A stretch of DNA of 64,000 nucleotides from Phlegmacium glaucopus (Eukaryota > Basidiomycota > Agaricomycetes > Agaricales > Cortinariaceae). The position numbers were made by a program, and so were the translations under genes. Position 1 is the stretch's first letter; the number at the start of each line of letters is the position of its first letter. This document shows, piece by piece, positions 12,120 through 23,544 of this stretch. Under the pieces are notes generated by a model, which was given only the letters and a program-made list of their open reading frames with translations, searched no databases and was not told where the DNA came from. The stretch is taken from positions 495,061-559,060 of the forward strand of contig MU129988.1 of NCBI GenBank assembly GCA_015039465.1, in the 5' to 3' direction.

Positions 12120-12696
12120 TCAACAATCTATCTCGAAAATCTCTCCCGTATTACCAGAATCCCCGAACACTAACCAACAAGTTAATGGACAAGCTTGAAG
12201 ACACTGCAAGGGTATAGCTCTTACCTAGGATCTGGTATTCACCGGGTGTAACAATCGGCACATGAACAGTATATTTACCAAGCAGGATGTCGAAACCTTT
12301 CGCCAGAGGGTGATCTGCAAAGTGTATGAATATTACGAACGTTCATCGAATTGCATCGTACTGACCAAAGTCGAGCATACCGTCCTTTACGAGGATGATC
12401 TGTCCTTTTGTGTTCGTGATTTGTTTAGGAGGGTTGGAGACATCCCTAATAGTAAATATGAACGGATCATACATGTCGTAAGTAAAAAGGAAGCAACAGA
12501 AGTCGGGGATTCGCATCCGCCTGGAAGGAGGCACGCACCATGTAACAGTCTGGGTAGAACCACATTTCCAAACTGAAGTTGAGTCTGGTGTTAGAACAGG
12601 CGGAACGAATACGTCTCGTTTTTCGAGTTCAATTGGAGCCGTTGCGACTTGGGAGATGAGAGAGATGATAGAGAAAATTGTTGTGGTAAACTTCAT
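12120..12696 (-). CDS. Kre9/Knh1-like secreted protein without GPI tail, 125 aa
   Basis: Exons are 12539-12696, 12366-12445, 12225-12314 and 12120-12169, with all four in phase. The signal peptide (MKFTTTIFSIISLISQVATA) is followed by ELEKRDVFVPPV, TSVWKCGSTQTVTWD, SNPPKQITNTKG, FDILLGKYTVHVP and LVFGDSGN. Introns fall at the same places as in the neighbouring 10475-11632 gene, so the pair arose by tandem duplication. Where the partner goes on into a Ser/Thr-rich stalk and GPI signal, this one reads NTGEIFEIDC and stops. The product should be a free secreted domain of about 105 residues after signal removal. A dibasic KR after the leader could be a Kex2 site. If the last intron is wrongly placed, the tail could differ, but no Ser/Thr-rich frame was seen downstream. 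Confidence 0.8.
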
Positions 12697-15600
12697 AGTG
12701 AATCAGCCAGTGAACTTTTTGAAGTTGTTATAGATGGTAGGGTGTATGTATTTGTAGAGGGGTGACCGTTGGGTAGAGAGTTATATGTGGACCGAGGCCA
12801 TCTTTATAGCTGTGTTGTCAACTTATCACACGCCACCGTGGGGACTGCCTCATCACTAAATCTCCATCCCGATCCTCCTTTCCATCATCTACCTCCTACC
12901 AGAGAGAAGTCCTCATTTCCAGTAAAACACGTTCTTGATCTTCTCGTCCACATGCAGAGCTTGCTTCAAATTCAACCCCTTCTACGTGCATAGCGCATCA
13001 TTTCGTCTCCACAGCTCTCAACTGCGTTTGGAACTCTATGAAGTTTAACGAGAAAAAAAAGACAATGTTACTTTGACGCCGTAGTCAATCTTCATCCACG
13101 TTTGGTCATCTGCGCCCAACTTCCAAACCGCCACTATACGTTTTCTCTCGATTGAAACCCAAATCCACGATCTTCGACGGCTCTTGACAGGGTTTACCAC
13201 AACGCCTACCAATCTCAGCTCGTCACCACGTTTTTCAATGTGATAAACTTAGTTCCTTCTGTCTGCTCATTGCAGTAACGGGCAGCTTTTTCTCGATGAT
13301 AGCTATCGATCGGTTTCTCTAATATGTTTGCTCGCCAAAATACCTTGATGCCTAGTGAACGAAGTGTTCAACTTGGAAAAAGATCATACATACATAATGT
13401 CCCATCCATCTCGTAAAGTGAATAGGCATAGCCTAACCTCTGGTTCTCTAATGACCCCGCAGGCAAGAGATCATCACTCCCCGAGAGACACGGCGAACAG
13501 GTCCTTTTCATTGCTCATGCTCATTTCTGAAGCAGATTCGAATTTTCTTGTTCGTTCCTTCTCTTTTTGTGTTTCCTTCTCTTTTTGTGTTTCATTACCC
13601 ATCTCCGTCGGTGGCATCGCCAAATTGCTGTATCCTCATAGCCGCTCTATTTCGGACGACTCCCTCAACCGGGTACTGGAGAGTCTAGAGTTTAGCCTCA
13701 TAGTGGTGTTGAGGTGGGTAGTTGTTCCCTACGGTTCAAGCTTGGAACCGAAACTTGAGATATCTACCCGCCTTCAGAGATGTTGGACTTCCGAGTCGGC
13801 TTATCGCCTTCCGCGCAGCGGTTGGTTTGTTTGTCTCCACATACTATTCGGCCTGCGGTCCGCAGGATCTTTTTTACCACCAGTGGCTAAAAACCTTTTT
13901 CGACAGATATTCATAAGGGACCTCTCGAACTACAACCACGCGAGAGAAAGAAATCATTTTGATAAGCCATAATCTTCAACGTCGATGCATGGCCCAGATT
14001 CAATGATATCCCTCTCACCAATTCCCCCCTTTAGTCGTTAATCTCCGTCTATTATCGATGATTGAGTCTTCAAAAGCTACCCGTATCTCCAGTGTCTTGT
14101 GGCGTTCATCGCTTTTCAACGTCAACCTTTTGGCGTCATTCTTCACTTCTGATTCACTTTCGTTGTTAATGGGAGCTCGAGGGGTTCAAGGTACTACTCA
14201 AACAACGACAACCTTACTTGAAAGTTGTCAGATGGTCAGCCGTGGATGGATGCTTAATGTTAATGGTAAGTAAGTCATGCCTTCGGTCAGACTTGTTAAA
14301 GGTTTCTCATGGCTTGTTCTTGTGTCAGGTGTCCATGATGTCAGTTCATCCTATACTAATAATTAGGTTCCTTGGCCAAAGCCAGTCTTCAATGACTTTT
14401 TTCAACATCTCCGGTGGATCGTGCCTGGAAGTAGAAATCCAGTTTAAAGGGGGCTGATAACACGTTTTTTCTCGCTCAATCAATTTTTTTTTTCGAAAAT
14501 GACTGCTGACGTATTCTGTACATCATTGTGGCGCCCTCGAGTGTGTAGCACGTTGCAGGTACATCAAGCTGATGCTATAGAGGGACAAATATCAAGATCG
14601 ATACGTTGTGGCTCATAGAAGTAGATGTGACGACTGAGGAGGTCATGGATTAATAGATCAGAGGAACTTTGTTGGGTTGCCGGTGAGTAAAAAAGTGTCA
14701 ACTTCTCTCTTTTTGTGTTGCATGTTATCAGACAGTTTGCAGCTCTATAGCCTATTGATTGGCATCCGTGTGGCATCTAGAGGCCCTGTATACCCACTCC
14801 AAATCGTCACCCTTCTTTCCCCCTTTTTCTCTCGTTCATAAACCGCTAGAACACAACTCCGACAAGGACAAGGACAATCGACACCGAGTCACTGCCGTTA
14901 TTCTGCCATGTTATGAACATATCCTACTCGTCTGAGCCTATGCAGAACCACCGAACTTAATTTAGCAATGATGATGTTTCAAGGAATCTTAAAATAGCGT
15001 TAACTCATAGCTTATATACGCTCGCGATAAGTGGATCCTCTTATGATTAAGTATCTTCAATTGCCAAAAGTCTGAAATATGTATCCTTCCGGCACCTAGT
15101 ACGTATTGCTATTGCCTATGTTTTACCACTGATTTTTCTGCCAAGGTCATCTGCCTCTATTCAAAGCAAGGACTCCCCTTATATTATGCGTGATTCTACG
15201 CTTCTCGCGGTATCTTTAGAATCGCTGTTTTATTTTATTGGCTGCGGATAAAGAACTGAACTTTACACTTGCGTTGGTATCCATATAAGAGAAGTGTATT
15301 ATTGGTGCATGGCATGGTCAAGAGCTAGACCCGGTGTCAAATTTCGAAGTTGATCGAAAAAAAGTCGTTGGCCGCCTCGTCCACGTTGCATTGATACAGA
15401 AAACACGCGGTGTTCAGCTGATAGATTATCATGAGAAGAAGTCGTCGAGACTTTGAGCTGTAATTGAGGTTCGTTGCATAGCACCATAGCATCGTCCAGT
15501 TGACTTTTGCGGATCGATTGGTTGAAGAGGGACTCTGTTAAATTGCGCTGCTGTGTTCACTGTCAGGAAGGTCTTTTCTTTCAAGCATTGAAATTCACTG

Positions 15601-15924
15601 GTTTGAGGCGATCTACTTACTTGGATTCTTCCTTTAATCCGCTTAGTCTTGTGAGCATTGATCAGGCTGGTAAGGGCCAGAATAGGTGATGCAATTTTAA
15701 ATTATACACGAGGCAAGACAGGTTTTTTTACGCTTTCTTCTTGATAATACTAAATGCTTCTGAGACAGTGGTAAACAATATTGGAACGAGAATGAGAATG
15801 AGAAGAGGGTTGTAAGGTGGTCGAATGGAGTGGGAGTCGCGCACGCGCTACCTACCAACGTTAACCGTGACGCGAGGAAGATGTATGGTGTTTGGGGGAT
15901 TTCGAACGACTTGAGATTGTCAAC
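12697..15924. other. Long stretch without a supported gene
   Basis: Several open stretches exist (for example 13355-13972 plus) but they have no recognisable domain, signal peptide or believable intron pattern. A possible coding fragment on the minus strand near 13000-13262 is listed separately. Poly-T runs occur near 14484-14492. Composition is similar to the flanking genes, so this is more likely unannotated or decayed host DNA than a mobile element. Confidence 0.4.
13001..13252 (-). CDS. Possible 3' end of an unrecognised gene
   Basis: On the minus strand an open stretch runs DELRLVGVVVNPVKSRRRS and continues with ERKRIVAVWKLGADDQTWMK. It reaches a GT donor after DYGVK, and a join across about 40 bp gives FQTQLRAVETK and a stop. 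The amino-acid pattern looks like real protein rather than random sequence, but I do not recognise the family and could not follow exons further upstream with confidence. It may be a fragment of a broken gene. Confidence 0.25.
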
Positions 15925-17078
15925 CCTACAACTGCAATTCATGAGGTACTACCTTGGCTCCTTCCACACACGCCTTCATCTTTTAGAACGCGATACCTCT
16001 AGCATGCCGCACTCTTGTTAGGGTGATGATTCGGCTTGGTATCGATGCTAAACGGAGAGAACCCGCAACCATCGGTCGCACCAAGGCTGTCCATTGGAAT
16101 ATATTTAGTGGCGATGAGAACAGCTTCACAAACTTCCTCAGGAGTTTCGACCTTTTGATGACGTCGATGAAGCAAATTCGCCTGACGGCATTAGCGTCTT
16201 CACGGGAATGCTGTCAGCAAAGTTTGTGAACGCGTTACTTGTCCTTTCCGGAGGAAGATGCTTGGATTAAGAAGTGTCCTGTGCATATCTTGAAAGGAGG
16301 GGCGGCGTAGTCGACCTTGGCGGAGTGCACGCTGTCATAATTTATACGGGCCGAAACATGATGCTACATCTGTGTAATATCAAGGATACTTACCACCTGG
16401 ACGGGTATGGATTCCTATGTTTAGGCAGCGGAAACTCGGGCGAGAATACGATTCTTTAGAACTTTCAAAACATGTCGCGACCATGGATTTCTTGGGTCTT
16501 TCTTAAGGAAGAGCCGACCCTCGGTGAAATTAATGGGGACGCGAACTGCTTCTTCGGTGAGCGGCGACACTTGCCTGATATTTTTCTCGCATTCGTTAAC
16601 GAGGTCTTCGAATTGTCGTAACCTTCTATCTCTTTTTCTTTTTTGTCCAAGGGGTGTAGGAGACACAACATAGATGGGACAATGACGGCTTGCTTCATTG
16701 GATTTCTGGCCATTGGCGAGGAGCGTCAGATACTCTGCAGCGTGAGTCTGGTAAGGGAAAGGTCAGCGACAAGACGAGGAAGCTGACGATGATGTCCATC
16801 ATCGTAGAATATTCACCAACCGCTAGATTCTTAGCCAGACCGGTACCCGCAAGAGAATGAGTTATGGAATAGGTCGCGGAATGATGAGGCACGTTGCTTG
16901 CCGTCTGTTACGAACCTACGGTAGGTTGACCCGTCGCCTGCATTCGTTCGGTGAAATCACGACAAGCTTCATCTGGAGCTGTGTCAGGGGTGAGTTCACC
17001 AGCGTCGAATTTTACGTATGCATCGTGCAGTTTTCTCGGCCTTGGAAGGCTACCGACGGATTCACTTAGGATAGACAT
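15925..17078 (-). pseudogene. Decayed MetE-like (cobalamin-independent methionine synthase-like) gene
   Basis: Reading the minus strand from the ATG at 17078 gives the family landmarks in order, but in changing frames. They are SESVGSLPRPRKLHDAY, TERMQATGQP, FVTDGKQR, LAGTGLAKNLA, DDGHHRQLPRL, NPMKQAVIVPSML, DLVNECEKNIRQ, INFTEGRLFLKKDPRNPW, DSVHSAKVDYA, EEVCEAVLIATKYIP and GATDGCGFS. Stops and frameshifts separate them; for example TAA follows VGS near 16910, and there is a 2-base loss after GCGFS. Intact fungal members are single-domain proteins of about 370-400 residues related to the C-terminal half of MetE, with a TIM-barrel fold. The first half of the gene seems more damaged than the second. 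Some breaks could be introns I placed badly, but several cannot. Confidence 0.8.
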
Positions 17079-17456
17079 GACAATAATTGAGGTGGCGGAA
17101 GGAAACTTCAGTTTCCCTGCCTCGCATGCGGCATCTCCTACCGATAAACTTCATGTTCCGACTGATCGCCGAGCTTTCGGTGCAAGGCCCGCCTGACTCG
17201 ACGGCGTTGAAGTACGAAATGTAACTACTTTACGGCTATGTCGCCTCAGTAATAGGAACCAAGTGTTATATCAAGTACGCCATTTCCTTGACTATGCGAT
17301 ACCGGGTAAATCCAAGTTGCCAAGCACCCACGTGACAACGAGGAGCCGTGACTGATCGGACTTCAAAAATAATTTTGGTCTTGAGAGCAACCCTTGGGCA
17401 ACATCATATTCTAATCGAGGCAACAATACAAATCACAAGCCATCCTGATCCTTACC
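17079..17456. other. Probable promoter region of the RPAP3-like gene
   Basis: This is the upstream region of the plus-strand gene starting at 17457 and of the decayed gene on the other strand, so the two are divergent. No clear TATA box is visible. Confidence 0.4.
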
Positions 17457-19148
17457 ATGGCTAATCCAAAGGCCCAAGCTGCAAAAGATGACGTAAGTTC
17501 AGTTTGGTCTCTGGCTTAACCCGAAGTATGTAAAAAGAAACCCATCGCTTATCACCCCATTGCAGGGTAATATCGCGTTTAAATCAGGAGATTATCCAAC
17601 TGCGATAGGGCATTACACAACTGCGATACTTGCTGATAAAAGCGACATCACATACCCATTAAATCGTGCTGCTGCTTATTTGAAGCTAGGCAAGTACGTT
17701 TCTGATTCCATCTGCAGAAGATGCATGTGTGTTGTTCTCCAATGCTGATTTGATTGATTGACACAGGAATGAAGATGCGGAGAGGGATTGTACTCGGGTC
17801 CTGGAATTGAGTTCTGATAATGTCAAGGCATTGTTTCGGAGAAGCCAAGCAAGAATTGGGATGGGAAACATTACGGAAGCACACAAAGGTGTGTATGAGT
17901 GCATGGTTTACACGTATACTCATATCTTTTCCCCATTGAAGATCTTCTGAAAGTACTTCAGATTGAGCCGTCCAATCAGTCGGCACAGGAGGAATTGAAA
18001 AAGGTTGCGAGTTTGATTGAAAAGTCGATGGTGTGTTTTAACACCTTTTCTAGTCGTTTGGAGAGGGATTTACATATCTTTTCAGAAATCTAATAAAGCC
18101 CCTATTTCTCCACTGCAATCATCGTTGGATCCATCATTAACAAATAAGCGTCGTCGTGTTCCTATAAAGATCATTGAACCTCCATCAAAGGCTGCATCAA
18201 CGACTTCATCTGCTGTTCCCGTGCCGGGCCCCCCGAAACCTCAGGAGACTCATGTCTTGGAATCATCTTCTCAAGCTGTACCACCCGCGTCGAACCCCAA
18301 GACTGATACGTTGGAACCAGTATCCTCTCGTTCTCTGAAGTTATCTGCCACGGTTTCTTCATCGGGGAAAGCCTCCCAGGACACAGATAACGACAAAAAT
18401 GCGCCATCTAGGCCTAAAACATCTCCATCTGCTGATTCCCATGTTCCATCTCCTCCTAATCCCACTCCTTCCCCACCCGCAAACCCCACGAATGGTACGT
18501 TCAAACCAAACTCGTTCAAAGATGCCAAGCATGCGAGGGAGAGTGCCAAACCAAGTCGCGTGGGTGGCGGCATATTTCGCGCTTCAGGTAGTAACACGAT
18601 CTTCGCTCCTCGAGAAAATGGCAATCCCACTTCTGCAGACCCTCCAAAATCTGATTCATCTACGTCATCGCTATCTACTGGACTATCAGCTGAGGACGAC
18701 TACAAGACTGCGTACACGCCAGCTCCAAAAGCTCCAAATACGTTATTCGATTTCGTGAAGTCATGGGGCTCGTTACGTTCTGTAGAAGAAAAGTGGCAGC
18801 TTATCAACGTCAGTGTTTTTAGAGCGATGATTAGCTTGCCCTGACTCCTATCTCTGATGTATTTTACAGAGTATCTCTCCAAATCATTTCCCAGCGTTAT
18901 GTAAAACCTCACTGGAACCTTCCATGCTTGTGTCCATCATCGAGAACTTCCTTAGTATATTGGATGTTAAGGATGGCGATGCCCAAGTCAAAACCGTCAT
19001 TCGAGAATATATGGAGAACTTTGCAAGGATACCTAGGTTTAATACCCTGGTTCTTTTCCTAAGCAAAAGCGAAAAAGTGTTAGCTAAAAATGTTTTGACG
19101 GCTGTAGGTGTGGATCAACCTACAGGCATGTGGGGTGGTGTTGTGTAG
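17457..19148 (+). CDS. RPAP3-like TPR co-chaperone with RPAP3_C domain, 6 exons, 458 aa
   Basis: Exons are 17457-17492, 17566-17693, 17767-17888, 17942-18030, 18086-18808 and 18870-19148, all in phase. The N-terminus (residues about 5-120) is three TPR helix pairs (GNIAFKSGDYPTAIGHYTTA, YPLNRAAAYLKLGK, NVKALFRRSQARIGMG), the Hsp90/Hsp70 C-terminal tail binding type. A disordered Pro/Ser-rich linker of roughly 200 residues follows. The C-terminal 115 residues match the RPAP3 monad-binding domain (LFDFVKSWGSL, FPALCKTSLEPSML, RIPRFNTLVLFLSKSEKVLA). In the R2TP/PAQosome complex this domain contacts RUVBL2 and helps assemble RNA polymerase II, PIKKs and snoRNPs. The start ATG lies just upstream of the first intron. 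Confidence 0.88.
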
Positions 19149-20627
19149 ACCAGCGGAAGAAAATAATCATTGGTTGTATCCGCCATTGCCAATTAATTAC
19201 TGGTCGGCAAACTATATTACATTCGTTATTTTATTGCTGTGTTGAAATATTTTCCATCTTCGTTATTCGCCATCGATATAACCTCAGCGCTCAGCCCTCA
19301 ATATTCAATATTTAATGCGTGTTTGATACGTGCTTCATTTAACCTGAAAGGCGGCTGATGTGAACCTCTTTTGTTAAATTCTTATATGTACTTCAGGAAG
19401 CAGCATTAATAGTGAGTTGAAAGCCACATCGAACCATCACATGCCCAAAATATGCCAGATCCTTGCCTTCGTTTTTCTTACACTTCTCTAAGTCAGACTT
19501 TGGTGTACTACATCGTGTGATATTCCAGAGATCTTTGACCCATTGGGCTCTGAGTTTACCATCCCTATGAAGAAGCTATGATATTCTGAAACGTGAACTT
19601 TTGGAAAACCTGTGCACTGGCTGCCGATGAAAACGCTGAGTATGAATGAAAAACCGTGGTCGTTGTTGAATGTGCTGAGACATGCACCGTTACATACGGG
19701 GCAAAGGAGTCAATGTTGATTGGACGGCATTCAAAGCGACTGTCGCACCCGTCCCCGAAATATCTCAAACGGTGGGCCGCCATCGGACAGTACGTTAAAT
19801 TGGATCCAGAGTGAATCAAACATCGACGGTAGAAGTGGTGTGGCTCACTCCAATTCCAAGCCGCCACAATTTCCTCATTCATGCAAGCTGATGGCAGACG
19901 TAGTAATCTTCTTTATCTGCTTTAAAAAGTAGTGGATATAGCGCAACACGATTCCCTTGTTCCTTTGGAGGCAATGATGGTAGTTAGCATCTTCTGATAC
20001 TTCAGATCACGCAAGTTAGTTTGAGCAGCGACACGCCATTCAGTTCCGAGGACAGCGGTCCGCTTAAGAGGCTGTCCAGTTTGAAAATTTGAAGTTTGGC
20101 TATTCGGCGTTGAACAACTTGTCCCACATAGGGGAATCATCTCCAGTGCTTCTAGCGCCTATCGCTCATGTCTAATCAGCGATTTACTCCTTCAGATCGC
20201 AGGGTAGAATGGGAAAAATAAAGGTGTATTCACAATAGGCTCGAGCGCTCGGTCGGTTACATGTGACTAATTGAAAGGTAAATCTAAATGTTTTAATTTC
20301 TACGTCATACAGAGGTCAAGTTATGGTACAGTGTGATGTCAACATCATGTAGATAAAAGATTGCGAAGCTTTACAGTCACAAGGCATTGGTTCTGGTCAG
20401 AAAACAGGTCCCTAGAATAGTAAGAATACAGAGATTGAAACTTCTTTTCACAAATAATTCTTCTAATGCGCCTCAAGCGTAGTGTTTCTAAATAAAATAA
20501 CACCTGGGGTTTTCCATGGAAAGGTGGAACTTGAACGTGGGAGTCGAAGTTTGTATGATGGAGATTTGGAGAAATGGGTTATGGCGCCAGCGTCGAGTTC
20601 AAAGTATAATGGACTTCCAAGGCCGTT
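19149..20627. other. Intergenic, no supported gene
   Basis: Short minus-strand open frames at 19565-19882 and 19922-20140 have no recognisable features. The region separates the plus-strand RPAP3-like gene from the minus-strand secreted-protein gene, so both 3' ends converge here. Confidence 0.4.
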
Positions 20628-21280
20628 TTATGGCTGCCATGATTTGCTCATGAAATGCCATGAGACTTCAATTTGACCGGTGCTAAGTGGCGCAAGTTGT
20701 TGGAAAAGGGCAGGAGACATGTCTGAGGTATGGTTGAAGGTTGAGCGGTCAAGACGCTTGCAAGAAGGAATCAGAGCGTACCAATATCATTATCTCCACA
20801 GGATTCACAGCTATCCCTGGTCAATCCATATGCTGTATTGCCATTACTGGGATTGACAATGTACACCCACTATTAAAAGATGGATATTAATGAGGATGGC
20901 AGTAGGAAGGGTGGGTGAACGTTACCTGGCCGCAATTGCTGCCCCCATTACTATCGTATAGTCCTTTACCGATTGCGAGTATAGGGTCGTTGTTGTTGTT
21001 CCAGAGACCACAATTACCAAGTCCTAGTCCAAAGTTAATCCTCTTGTTCACAGATAAATATAATAAATATGCCGTACCCGGATAATACCATGTGCCCTTG
21101 TTGTAGAGTATAATGATTAGGATATGTAACAAATAGGAAGGGGCAAGACGTTACCCTTCCTACGCGCGTGGCGCGCTTTTCTATTTCGACAAGCTCCTCA
21201 TTTATGACGGGAGCAGGCGACGCGAAGGTCAAGGTGACAGATGCGAGGAGTGCGAGGATGAAGAGTGCTAAGCGTGACAT
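20628..21280 (-). CDS. Small secreted double-psi beta-barrel (RlpA/barwin-like) protein, 141 aa
   Basis: Exons are 21155-21280, 21078-21096 (19 bp), 20926-21023, 20782-20869 and 20628-20722, with all joins in phase. Residues 1-20 are a signal peptide (MSRLALFILALLASVTLTFA). A short pro-segment ends in EKR, a likely Kex2 site. The mature domain has GTWYYPGLGNCG, DPILAIGKGLYD, GGSNCGQWVYI, GNTAYGLTRDSCESCGDNDI and DMSPALFQQLAPLSTGQIEV. This is the classic order for fungal barwin/RlpA-like double-psi barrel proteins. Cysteines pair as in that family. Such proteins are secreted, often stage-specific, and are reported as expansin-like or protease-inhibitor-like; no catalytic activity can be claimed from this sequence. 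The 19 bp second exon is unusually small. Confidence 0.88.
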
Positions 21281-23544
21281 GGTGTGGATCGGGTGGCGCA
21301 ATGGAAGGATTGTAAAGCAAATAGTGGGTGAAGTGGGAGAACATTTTGAGGCTATTCTCAAGTGGCTTTTATAGCTACGAGCTCGAGGCTGATGTGACCC
21401 TGCTAGGAGGTTAATATAAATAGGAACAAATGAGGACTCCGGGATCCATCCGTCCGAAGGAAAATATGACATCGCGAGGCGCGAACTCCGGGCAGTCCTA
21501 AATACGACATCGGAACTGAAAACTTGCATTCTCGACATTAGGTCCAATGAGACGTCATTTTCGCATGCTCCTAAAAAAAGTTTTCCCAGAGTTTCTCGTG
21601 AGCAGTGAGAAAAGCAAAGGTCGAAATTATCTCACTGTGACTGGTATCTAATCGCGGCGATTGCCATGCCACAACAGCGTGATAACGTTAATTGATGAGA
21701 TGAAGCCACCAACACGTTGCACACCAGGTTTTTTTTTTTTATCCCCAATTATTCTTTCCAAAAACAATGTGCACTATTGGAAAACAGGGACCATCATGGA
21801 CCGGATCCTCTGTAGTTTGTTCCCTAAAATATTCTTCGGAAGAACAGAGATCCACAAATATTTTTCTGCAAGTTGAGGTGCTCCATAAAGAAAATTAATC
21901 ATAAATGAGCTCAATGAAGAGAGCACTTACTATTCTCGAACAACTAATCCTTTTTCCGCTCCCAGAGTTCGAGAAAAGCGTTCGACCTTTTTGATCCGGC
22001 CTAAACGCCGTTCTACGCAAGACCATGAGGTAGCATGAGGCTTGGACTCGTGATCTTGTGCATGGCCACCGTCGTTGTCAAAAGAAAAGAGTCCAACGTT
22101 GTTTCAGAAATACAATTCACAGCTTTTCCTTTTGCAGAACGCGGGAAATCCAACGGATAACCCGTTCGCATGACGTGTTCGACCCATCACCTTGCTACTG
22201 CCAGTAGCTTCGACCTTTCCAACCTGGACCAACCAGTTCTGAGAAGGATGCTGACTCCCTCTAGAATCACAACTCTTGCTGCATGCTGTCTCTTGGGAGT
22301 CGTTCTTTGCGCTGCGATCGCAGGTTAGTTTTTCTTTTTACTGCTCATTCGCCGAAGCATGTAATCGACGGTTCACGAAGTCTGTAGCCAATGTGAAAAA
22401 GTGTTATATTTATGGGATTCGAGCTCTTCCAAGTAATTTGAGTCAGCACACGACTTATCGTTGCCTGTAGCGCCTCGGACCTGGTAGGCTTGCGTACAGG
22501 CCTGTGCAGAGGGGATGATCTACCTCCCTGTGGGTTAAGCTAGTTCGATGAAGCATGTCCAACACGTTTTACGGTATTTCAAATTATCTATTTTTTAACA
22601 GGTTCTAGTGGCTTCAAATTCCTTAAGCCAGCTAGTACATCGTCCTCTCGCAGCATGTTAAAGTGATGGCGGCCTCGGTCCATCCAGGATATTAAAGGCG
22701 CGTGGCACCGCCCGCCTCGTTTGAAAATTGAGCCTGTTTTCAAAATTTGGCTATATGTAGTCTACCCAGACTCCGTAAACCACTGATAATCAGTTGATGA
22801 TGAGTCGATCTCCTTTCATACTATATGCACATTACTTAACAGTAACTGTTTTTTTTTTTGGGTGTATGGCCCGTGACACATCTGATAGTCACATCGCAAA
22901 CAGATTCGATCCTGCAAACGGACAATGCAGTCGATCATAATTATATATTCGATAGGGGTACTTCTTGTTCTCGTAGCCATGAAGTTATTGATGTTCTAAG
23001 CTGTGCACATGAAGAGTGGTTCAATGGTGTCACATCCCTCTACCCGGTGCGAACTTTTGATTGCTTATCTCCTGTAGGCATCCACTCTGCACCTATGCTA
23101 CCCACAGTTTGCAGTGAGCTCTGTGAGACTATCTCTTAGACGGTTTCGGCTAGGAGATGTCGAAAAACGTCAAGTCCGTTACATCGCGTCCTCAATTGTA
23201 ACAACATCCTGAATCAAATGGATTGAGTCCTTAGGCCTTATGTCGACTAAAGGTCCGCATAAGGACTTGCAGCACTTGCTTTTTGCAACTCCATAAAAAC
23301 TGAAATACCTACTTCACATTGACTTGCACGCAAGCCACAAGACTCCGATTCATATACTGATAGGTCACGTGAATAGGTGATGTCACCTTAATTGTCTCCC
23401 TTGCGGGCAACTCTGCAGAGATCTGCATGTTCCATGACCAGAACCCTTGCCCATAAATCTCTCGACAGTTCGCTTTTTCAAAGATATCCTTACCCTTGAG
23501 GATCAGTATTTCATCAACATCAAAATCTAAATTGAGCCGTCGTA
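21281..23544. other. Intergenic, one possible signal-peptide exon
   Basis: Apart from the possible exon at 22248-22323, I see no coding region. Poly-T runs occur near 21729-21740 and 22850-22859. The region upstream of 23545 should contain the Bzz1 promoter. Confidence 0.4.
22248..22323 (+). CDS. Possible first exon of a secreted-protein gene
   Basis: An ATG begins a 25-residue stretch with a good signal-peptide shape (LAACCLLGVVLCAAIA), ending exactly at a GT donor (gttagt). No convincing second exon follows: later frames are broken within 100-150 bp. It may be the remnant of a gene or a chance match. Confidence 0.25.

Noticed and set aside
13355..13972. 205-codon plus-strand open frame
   Set aside because: No domain, no plausible start or intron context, and a low-complexity repeat (tctctttttgtgtttcct, twice) inside; probably chance.
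18171..18758. Several open frames on both strands inside the RPAP3-like linker
   Set aside because: They overlap a long Pro/Ser-rich exon that is in phase with its neighbours; the others have no support.
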